A program made the translations under genes and the position numbers. The notes beneath the pieces were generated by a model. That model was given only the letters and a program-made list of their open reading frames with translations, was not told the origin of the DNA and did not search any database. A stretch of 64,000 nt of DNA, taken from assembly GCA_037355855.1 (NCBI GenBank), contig CM074761.1:3801346-3865345 (forward strand), given 5' to 3'. This document shows, piece after piece, positions 55,956 through 64,000 of the stretch. Positions within the stretch are counted from its first letter, which is position 1. Each line of letters begins with the position of its first letter. This DNA comes from Pseudo-nitzschia pungens (Eukaryota > Bacillariophyta > Bacillariophyceae > Bacillariales > Bacillariaceae).

Positions 55956-57224
55956 TCACGAACGATTTCGAACAATCCTCTTGTACACGTGGTAGACGAA
56001 CCCCGGCTCGGGCGTTCTCCCTTTCGTCGCATCGCCATCGCCATCGCCATCCTCATCCCCATCCCCTCTCGGAGTCGAAAAACGCGGCAGAGCCGTCGAA
56101 GCTGCCTCTCGGTAGTTGTGATCCCATCGATACTTGGCCGGGAACCTGGCGACCTCTCGGACGGAGGGAGCGCCGAGATCGATCTCCAGGTCCACCACCG
56201 AGAGGTGGAGCTCGGCGGCCGAAGTGGTGCTTCAGGGCCTCCTCGTACAGGCGTTCCCCTCCCGCAACCCAGCAGGGAATCGAATCGGCGTTGCTCGAGG
56301 GGGGTGGGAACGATCGATCGGATGTCGGAGGGATCGTTGGGGGTCGTGTCGTTGGTGTTGTTGCTATTGTCGGTGTCGGTGTCGGTGTTGTTGCCGGTGC
56401 CACGGGTTTCTGGTGTGGCGTCAGCGGGGTGGTCCTCGGCATTCCCTTCGACCTCGACCCGTTTCGATCCGACACCTTTTTCCGCGAGGACCCGGGCCAG
56501 ATCCAGGGCCTCGTCGAGCGACCGGGCGAGTTGGAGGTGGTCCTCCAGAGATCCCCTTTCTCCGGCTTGCTCGGCTGCCAATCCCGAATCGGCATTTCCA
56601 TTGCCATTGCCATTGCCATTGCCACTTTCATAACCGTCCAGACTCGAAATCGAGTTCGACACCACGATGCAGTGCCTTGCATGGCGCACGTGGTCCAGAC
56701 CGCCGTCTTCGCTCATCGAACAGGGTGCGCCGCCCGACAATCAGGATCCGATCCCTCGTCAGGCGCTCGAAAATCTTCCGGTCGGTCGGGAGATACTCCC
56801 AGGGCAATTTTCCGTTCACCCCGATGATGCCACTCACGCTGCCGCTCCCGACCGTGGTCTTGCGACCGCTCGAGGGCGCGCACATGGCGGCCACGATGCC
56901 AAACTCGCCGATGGGGGTGTGATTCCGGGTCGCCGCCGCTTCTGCCGTTCTTTCGGAATGGGGGTGTGCTAGTGCCAGTGCCCGTGCCTGTTCCTGTGCT
57001 CGCGCTCGCGCCGTTCCGTCGGAAGGCACCCCCGGTTGCGGTTGCGGCTGCGGCTGCGGATGGGGGTTGCGACGAGGCCTGCGAGAGGTCGGAGAATCCT
57101 TGGGAGCGCACCAAGCGAGTTCTTTCACGGAAAAACGTCGCCTGCGGCCGATCGGAGAACAGAGCGATGCCCTTCGAGCATCGTGACCGAGAAGGATTCT
57201 TCCGATCTTTGAGGACAACACCAT
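55956..57224 (-). CDS. Dihydrofolate reductase, monofunctional (three frame breaks)
   Basis: Four frames in succession make one DHFR when three extra bases are removed, near 56705, 56290 and 56200-56225. The corrected length is exactly 422 codons. The N-terminus is long and low-complexity with a Gln-Pro run. The fold starts at GEFGIVAAM, then SGIIGVNGKLPWEYLPTDRKIF (substrate loop with its acidic residue) and ILIVGRRTLF. It resumes with HARHCIVVSNS, DHLQLARSLDEAL, the glycine motif PCWVAGGERLYEEAL, VVDLEIDLGA and the C-terminal FVYHVYKRI. The enzyme reduces dihydrofolate with NADPH. In diatoms and many protists DHFR is usually fused to thymidylate synthase; here a stop follows directly and no synthase is seen. 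A Thr/Asp/Asn insertion lies mid-domain. Confidence 0.75.
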
Positions 57225-58715
57225 TGCTACCGGTAGGAATGGGAATTGTGCGTGACGTTCCGAACGCAAACTCGGAAATCACGCACGTCGTTCCGGCGCT
57301 CGCGTAACCTTACCGTACTAACCTTACTACACGGAATACATCATCCGCAGCCTGCGGCGGGCGTTGATTGTTTTGTTGTCTTGCGAGCAGTTCCTTGAGT
57401 CCGCTGCTAGCCCGGGGAAATCTACCAATGCACAACGTTGCTATCCGCTGTCTCGTTCCTGAACTCGCGGAGTTGATTTCGAAACGATCTCTTCCATTGC
57501 GATCGCGGTGTGCAATGTGCGGTTCGCGTTCGGTGGCATCTGGCATGAGGCATCATCGGAAACAGAAGATCGCGTCTGGTAAATTGTTCTCATTCCATAC
57601 TCTTACCCGTGTACGCGTTCGGGAACGAAGAATTTGTCGTAATCTTACACGTATGTACAGGCCTTACCGGTACATACGTGCGGCTTCGGAGGCGCAGGAA
57701 AATTAATGAGTTTACCGTATGTACGCGTACCGTACGTACGGATATTACATACAAACATACATTCAAGACCCGGATATACAGTACAGATCGACCGAACGAT
57801 GTCAAATCCGGATGTATAAGTGTCAAAAAAACCCGGATGTATAACTGTTCAAAAAATCCGGATGTACAAGTGTCAAAAACACCCGGATGTATAAGTATGA
57901 GTGTCAAACAAACCCGGATGTATAAGTATAAGTGTCAAACAAACCCGGATGTATAAGTATAAGTGTCAAACAAACCCGGATGTATAAGTATAAGTGTCAA
58001 ACAAACCCGGATGTATAAGTATAAGTGTCAAACAAACCCGGATGTATAAGTATAAGTATCAAACAAACCCGGATGTATAAGTATAAGTGTCAAACAAACC
58101 CGGATGTATAACTGTTCAAAAAAATCCGGATGTATGTGGTCAAAAAGCCCGGATGTATAGTGTCGAAAAGATCCGAATATAAGTGTTCAAAAAACCCGGA
58201 TGTATAACTGTTCAAAAAACCCGGATGTATAAGTGGTCAAAAAACCCGGATGTACAGATCGATCTAATGAATAAAAAAGAGTTACGATAGTACTACAACA
58301 GATAAATAAGGTACGTACATAGATAGAGTTACATATATATACATATGGTATAGATATACTAATATATTTATATACTAATACGTGAGGAAAAAAGACATGA
58401 TTACGGATGCTGGACAGACGATAAATACACTTTGGCCGTCGGCTTTCATTCGACGGACACAAGCTTTTTTCTGTTCTGTCGATCATCGAGTAAGGTCTGA
58501 AGATTAACTCTCGGAAGTCGCAGGTCGACTCACTCAACTCGTTCGGTCAATCCTTTCCTTGGTTTTGCTTTGTGCCTCGTCTCATACCGTACCGTACAGC
58601 GCAAGAAGCAAATACCTTCATGGCATCGAAGTCTTCGACCGACATCATCGAATCGCAAACCTCCTCAAACATCTGTGCGTAAATAGTATACGTATACATC
58701 GATCGGACGACGACC
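57225..58715. other. Divergent intergenic region with minisatellite
   Basis: Promoter side of DHFR and the TOM22-like gene. It has intergenic words near 57303-57330 (GTAACCTTACCGTACTAACC) and the 31-base minisatellite (57761-58257), then AT-rich DNA with TATATA runs near 58330. No gene seen. Confidence 0.55.
57761..58257. repeat. 31-base minisatellite with CCGGATGTATAAG core
   Basis: About 18 copies of a unit containing CCGGATGTATAAGTATAAG with the linker GTGTCAAACAAA. The central copies (57901-58115) are spaced exactly 31 bases apart and nearly identical. The outer copies are shorter and more diverged, with GTTCAAAAAA linkers. Open frames across it on either strand are artefacts of the period. 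Confidence 0.9.
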
Positions 58716-59423
58716 ATGGCACGAACAAGCAAGGCGACGGGCGGTGGCATCAAGGGATTTCTCACCCGCGCCGCGGACTCGTTTCAGCAGGGGTTCCAAA
58801 TTTCGAGGGAATGGTCGTACTGGTTGGCACAAAAGGGCGGAACCGTGGGATTGATTCTGGCTTCCACATCGATGGTCGTGTTGTTGCCATTGATTTTCGA
58901 GATAAATCGGGAAATCACGGTGGGTAATAAATAATAATACTTCGTAATACGTGTCGTGGTCGTGTTGGGTCTCGCGTCTGTCTGCTGATATCGGTGGCAG
59001 ACCGCGTTGGGCGTTCGTTGCAACGCGGTACGGCAGTGTGTGTGGCTCGGGATTTCGGGCAATCGATCGGGTGCATCGTCCTCGGCGACCGAGTTCATCA
59101 CCGTCGACGACCGCTTTGCTTGGTTGCTATTTTCGACAAAAACTCTTTGCGGATGACAATTCTTGGCAGCGTCGAGACGTCTAATCGCATTCTGACCCTT
59201 GGCTCTGGTTGTTTTGAATTTTTTTGTTTCCGTTCGTTCATTCGTTCGTTCGACTCGAAAAACCGCGATCGCAACACAATCATACGAACAGTCGGTGGCA
59301 TCGGAGCGACTGCAAGTCACAGAACTCAGAAACCAAGGCCACAGCGATAGACAACTACAAGAAATGGGTTTCTTGGAGGTTTCTCTCCATAGTCCGGCGG
59401 TTGCGGGTGGTGTAAAGGCGTAA
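58716..59423 (+). CDS. TOM22-like mitochondrial import receptor
   Basis: Exons are 58716-58919 and 59292-59423, phase 0 (GTGGGT...ACAG), giving 111 residues. The first exon has a basic amphipathic start, FLTRAADSFQQGFQISREW, then a single membrane segment WLAQKGGTVGLILASTSMVV, ending LLPLIFEINREI. That helix-Pro-acidic pattern is close to TOM22 of animals and TOM9 of plants. The second exon gives a short tail for the intermembrane space. The acidic cytosolic domain of animal TOM22 is missing, as in plant TOM9. TOM22 is the central receptor of the outer-membrane TOM complex. The intron (372 bases) is the longest here, and the acceptor is less certain than the first exon. Confidence 0.6.
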
Positions 59424-61727
59424 GGAAATACTACTGGTGGTGTGGAAAGAACGAAAGTGCGCACCCATGGAATGGAGGTTTTGTATTGTATCCGAGCTGG
59501 AGGGTGATAATCTATATTTTCTTCGGATCGATATTTGCGGAAGTATTGCGAACATGATCGCAGAGCACCATGCAAAGCGGAGAAGTTCTTTCGGCTGAAA
59601 GAGCACGAAATGCGGCTGCAAGCAAACGTTAGAAACACGTCCCCTTTTTTCCTGGCCACCAAGTTTTTGGTATACGGTACCATCGATAACCAATATAGCA
59701 CACAGTTTCATAGAGAGAATTGTAACATAGATAATGTGTCGGTCAAGCGCCAGTGTCATGGGCAAAACTTCCCTTCTTGTGTCAATCGAATCTACTGTAT
59801 CCAAATAACCCACTGCGGTTGACGGAAAACGCAATCGACAAGGTGCAATAGAAACCATTGACCATTCATCGCAAATACGGATACGTGAGGATACCTACCA
59901 TGCGCCCGAAATAGCGTTGTCTGTCGTTCATACAGGTGACACCCTGGCGTCGGGCGCGTCCCAAGTGGTCACAACAGGAATGTTCGTAATCATGGCAGTT
60001 TAGACTAGTACTCCGTGGTGGTTGGGATAAAGAAAGTCAGAGTAGTGCCGAGAAGATTGTAGAAAATTCGAGGAAAGGAGTTTGCATCCTACCGGTGGGG
60101 AACACGAGCTATCTATCCACCGGATTGCTTACGACATTATCAAATCTTTCATCGATTAATTCCTATCTCCTGGTAAAGAACAAAAAGACGACCACTGCGA
60201 CAATCACGCATCCGTTCATCCCTTTCGCACTCTGTTGGTGCATTCTGTTTCGAGTGAACAAATCCGAAAGGACTGAAGCTATCACTCCTGTTTCTTTATC
60301 AATGTTGCATTTAAGACTTGTCAATGCCTACACCGCACTTTTTGTATATGAATATTAGTTAGCTTCTTGCAGCTCACCTGCATACAGGAGGTATTGTTGT
60401 TCTACCAAATCATTGTCCTTATCGGTTCGAATTGTAATTGTAACCACAACGTCACTGTAGATGCAAGGAGTAGGAAGGCAGCGGAGAGAGGACCCAGCTG
60501 CAAAGAACCCGCAATCGGTACGGTGGAATGGTTGGACAGAAGGCGAAACTCAGATAGTTGAAGATTAGACTTTTATTACTACTGAAAGAAAACTAAAGAT
60601 TACAGATAATAGTGATGGGTTCAAAAGGTTCGTGATTTCTTACTTTCCTCGTGTCTCATGCACGATGCACGTTGCCCCGAACAGAGATCCGAGAGATGAG
60701 ATGAGATGAGATGAGATGAGAATGGAATGGAATGGAATTAATTTCTAAGTATGTATGGTATGACGTGTACCATTATTTAACCCTCTTCGGACTAACCGTA
60801 AAGTATTAATCATTTCCCTACAATTATTTGTACACAAGTTACGTTTGGATTCTGGAACCTTCCACTATCAACCCAAGAGCGCAACGATGTGGTAGAAACG
60901 ACTTCACCCTCCGCCTTGTAGAATGTTCAAAAATTCAAAAAAGCATGTAGGCGCGGGAGTAAAATTTGACCAAAGCAAATCATTACTGTGATGGTCACGT
61001 ACAGAAACGTCAATCATTGGATTCACTCAGGCTCCATGACAAATTCGGAGATGATACACCGGAAGACGCCAACGAGCGAAGAAAAAAGGAGGCATTTGTT
61101 CTTGCTCACGGATCCCGCATTCATCTCAATATGAAGAGGAGACAAAGAGAGGCTCAACGGCTGAAGAGAATTTCTCTCCGTTTGAAAATGATTATTGACC
61201 TCTCTAGACAGAACTTGTGATCAGGAAAGAAACATTCCCGCATGGAACCACATTGAAGTTTGATTCGATTGACTAAGGGCAGCATTTGATGCTCTGACTC
61301 TACACACCTACACCCAATGTCGTGTCGGTCGTGCCTAATAAGAATGAATCAATTTTCGCAAAAGGCCGTCAAATGTCTGCCTTACCATACGATTGAAGTA
61401 TATATGAAGCAAAACGTATCCCAAGTCCGATTCCAACGCAATTGGTGATCAGACGAAGGAAACGCAACAACGAGACAGCACGCGTCGGCTGCAGACGACG
61501 AAGAATGACTCAATCCCAGCCGAGAATGAGGGATATAGGATGGTTTTTACGGATTGAACAAGTAGTTCTCCCCCACCTCGCATTAAAGTTCACTGTTTTA
61601 CTCAAACCAAATTGAGTAACGAGCAACCTTTCATAGCAATCCTATCGAATAGGATCCATTGCTTGTTCAAGCTTAAAGGTCCGATCACTTCCGGAGGATT
61701 CTTTCTCTCTTAGTTTTTTCAAGCACT
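59424..61727. other. Long intergenic region
   Basis: About 2.3 kb with no firm gene. A frame ending at 61220 (from about 60966) encodes a basic helical piece (RRKKEAFVLAHG, then KRRQREAQRLKRI) but lacks an upstream ATG; it could be an exon of an unseen gene or chance. A (GAGAT)n run followed by (GGAAT)n lies near 60693-60740. Confidence 0.4.
60693..60740. repeat. Pentanucleotide microsatellites (GAGAT)n and (GGAAT)n
   Basis: Same pentamer families as the runs near 43839-43870 and 48706-48738. Confidence 0.8.
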
Positions 61728-64000
61728 ATGTTCTTGTCAGCAGTTTTGCTGTTACTGTGCGTTGGGATCCAGCAAGGCTTCTGTGGTGATGTTGTCATTG
61801 ATGGGAGCGCCGATGGAGGTTTTTTCGAATTGGAAGAAGGAATTGCGAAAAATATTCGCCGCGTTATTGATTTAGCTTGGACACCCGATGGGCGCGTGTT
61901 GGTGGCAGGGAAGGAAGGTGACATTTACGTTTTTGAAGACGGGGATATAGAGGGAGATAGGAAAGTTATCCACAATGTCGATCCTTGTACCCAGCAAGAG
62001 CGGGCTTTGTTGTCGATTGCTGTTCATCCCAAATTTGGAACGGGACGGAATGGACAATTTGATTTTGTGTACGTATTCTGGGTCCACAAAGGCCGCGGCG
62101 GGAATTGCATGATTCCCGAAGATTTCAATGACGTAGATGAAGATGGTCCATACTGTCAGCTGTCACGGTTTCAATTGACGGAATCGAACAAGCTTCAAAA
62201 TGAAGATGTCTTGTTGAAATTAGGCAATGCAGGTAAGACACGAATTGCTTTCATTTCGTTTCGGAAACAAGCTTGAATTTCCACATAGCTTAGTTGTGAC
62301 ACGTTTCTGGACATGGAAATGGGACCAGAGTATTTTCTTTTTTTTTAACGTTTCGTCCTTCTTTTTATGAATTATGTTTCCCAGGGAAAATGCATAATGG
62401 AGGTGGTATGGCCTTCGGTTCGGATGGATGTTTGTACTTAGCGACGGGCGACGCAGGGTACCCAAGAAGATTCGATCCCGCGAACAAGCTTGACAACTTA
62501 TTGGGTAAAATCTTGCGCATCAATGATGACGGAACAATCCCTCCCGACAATCCCTACATCGGAGAAAAGAAATCGCAACGATGCGGTGAGACCATAATTA
62601 ATCCTGGGGATGGCACATCACGCGTTTGTACGGAAATCTTCGCTCGGGGACTTCGAAATCCATTTTCGTTGGAGATGAATCCCAACGCCAAAGTTGGGAA
62701 CGTAGTATTCCATGTCAGTGATGTTGGTAGAGAGCATTGGGAGGAGATTAATGTGGGTGGAACGGGTTACGAAAAAGCTGAACTACGGTTGGAGAGAACG
62801 AGAAGGACCGTGTGAAATGGGCGAAACGAAGAGTGATAAGTGTGGCAAAACTGATTCTTCAAAATTTGTTGATCCAATCCATTTCTATCAGCACGGAAGT
62901 AAGGGTGCGGCGTGCGTTGGAGGCGCTTTTGTACCAAATGGAATTTGGCCAAATAAATACGATAATGAATATCTGTATTCGGACTTACGAGCCCAGAGTG
63001 TCTTTCACTTGAAATTTGATGAGGATAACGAATGCAGAGGGAAAACCTGCAATCCACAAAAATCGAAATATATTGCGGTGCCGATCGTCAAGAATGTCGA
63101 GGGCAACTCTGTTTTGCGGTTGCGCTTTGGACCGCATAGCAAAAAACTACAGGGTCAAACCTCTCTCTATCACCTGCTGTATGATTCGGGGAAAATCAAC
63201 CGGCTCACTTATGTAAAACAGGATGAAGGGGCGTATGACGATAGTAGTGTTGATAACAACCGGAAACCCTCGGCCGTCATCGAAACTTTTTATTCATCAA
63301 ATGAAAAAGGAGTTACTGTAAGATTTGATGGATCCAAAAGCAGCGACCCCGATGGCGATAAATTGAGCTTCAATTGGGAATTCGGTGAAAACGACGAAGA
63401 GGATGATGATCGTATTACCTCCTACACTTACAAGACCCCCGGTCGATTTTCCGCAAGCTTGACAGTGAGTGACGTTAATGGAAAGGCATCAAAAACTTCT
63501 GTAACAATTAATATTGATGAGGACTACGATAGATCTTCAGACATTGACTATGGAATTCCAACTCTTCCGACCTTTCCTTGGAATACAGCATGTGACAACG
63601 AGAATGAGAATAGCAGTAATATCGATCGGTGTGGGACGCTCGAATTTTGTTTTGATGAGGATTCTGGAATATATGGATACCAAATTGGAGAAGGTCAATG
63701 TGGTCCATTGAAGATGGGTTTGGCGCCCGTGCTTCGACTGCAGCCTGGTTTGACGTACCGATTGACGTTGAGGAATCTTGCTCTGGATCCAACAAACATT
63801 CATACACACGGATTGCACATCGTGGGATCAGGTGACGGTGACGATGTTACTAGAATTTTGGGTGGGGGAGGATTATGCATGGATTACAGTAAGTTTGATT
63901 CTGTAGTTGTTCTTCGAATTTTTTTCACCAAATTTGGGAATCATTTATTTATAAAGTACGTGTACCACCGTTGCTAACTTTATATTTATGTCAAAAATCT
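61728..64000 (+). CDS. Secreted sorbosone-dehydrogenase-like/PKD/multicopper-oxidase fusion, 5' part (one frame break)
   Basis: Exons are 61728-62232 and 62385-63888; a donor (GTAAGT at 63889) leads out of the window. A signal peptide (about 19 residues) precedes a glucose/sorbosone dehydrogenase-type beta-propeller: IDLAWTPDGRVLVAGKEG, LLSIAVHPKF, the motif HNGGGMAFGSDGCLYLATGD, EIFARGLRNPFSLE, VGREHWEEIN and GAAFVPNG-like late blades. Five A at 62772-62776 should be four, restoring GYEKLNYGW. A PKD domain follows (VRFDGSKSSDPDGDKLSFNW, TVSDVNGKAS). Then a cupredoxin begins, with NIHTHGLHIVG, a type 2/3 copper site of multicopper oxidases. Such propellers oxidise sugars using PQQ or similar cofactors, and the oxidase would reduce oxygen. 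It probably acts outside the cell or in the wall. Confidence 0.8.

Noticed and set aside
57590..58537. Repetitive open frames on both strands across the minisatellite (TLIHPGVF-like repeats)
   Set aside because: They arise from the 31-base period and break wherever the unit length changes; no start context or conserved flank.

Overview
Organism. The window looks like nuclear DNA of a photosynthetic stramenopile, most likely a pennate diatom. Genes are small and close together, often on alternating strands. Most introns are short GT-AG introns (about 85-310 bases). Several proteins carry diatom-type bipartite plastid presequences, meaning a signal peptide followed by Phe at the cleavage site: the ferredoxin-like protein, the LarB homologue (SASAF), the lumenal FKBP (THAF, then SRRGF) and a small protein at 33.0 kb. 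A six-unit helicase-associated-domain protein, of a type common in diatoms, also fits. No tRNA, rRNA or CRISPR array was recognised. The genus cannot be told from the sequence alone.

Layout. 0-11 kb: tail of an unknown gene, a type II membrane glycosyltransferase, a dispersed repeat, and a large nine-exon ABCB transporter with unusual domain order. 11-26 kb: a PSI-domain membrane protein, a MYB factor, NAA35 (NatC), a plastid 2Fe-2S protein, a ZIP metal transporter, FIS1, a coiled-coil protein and a class 3 lipase. 26-38 kb: a disordered protein, SF3B1, a small plastid protein, a DUF6787-like mitochondrial protein and a NUDT6-like Nudix hydrolase. 38-49 kb: a ubiquitin-like/eL41 fusion, a J-domain protein, a DUF1995 protein, a LarB homologue, a Tat-type lumenal FKBP and RRN3. 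49-64 kb: the helicase-associated-repeat protein, a C2/U-box protein, a DHFR, a TOM22-like receptor, and the start of a sorbosone-dehydrogenase/PKD/multicopper-oxidase fusion. These are mostly unrelated housekeeping genes. Shared themes are mitochondria (FIS1, TOM22-like, DUF6787-like), the plastid (FKBP, Fe-S protein, LarB, small protein) and gene expression (SF3B1, RRN3, eL41).

Quality warning. About a dozen otherwise convincing genes are broken by single-base shifts. Nearly all are in the +1 direction, and four lie in short homopolymers. The simplest reading is residual insertion errors in the assembly; I give the likely position of each. Gene spans are therefore given as one interval, with exons and breaks in the text.

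Most interesting: a ubiquitin-like domain fused to the 25-residue ribosomal protein eL41; the transporter ordered TMD-NBD-NBD-TMD with a stranded splice donor at its end, a 20-base exon and a possible one-base exon; tandem duplications of about 255 bases covering the 3' ends of two neighbouring genes; a small dispersed repeat family; and a family of short words that fills the intergenic DNA.
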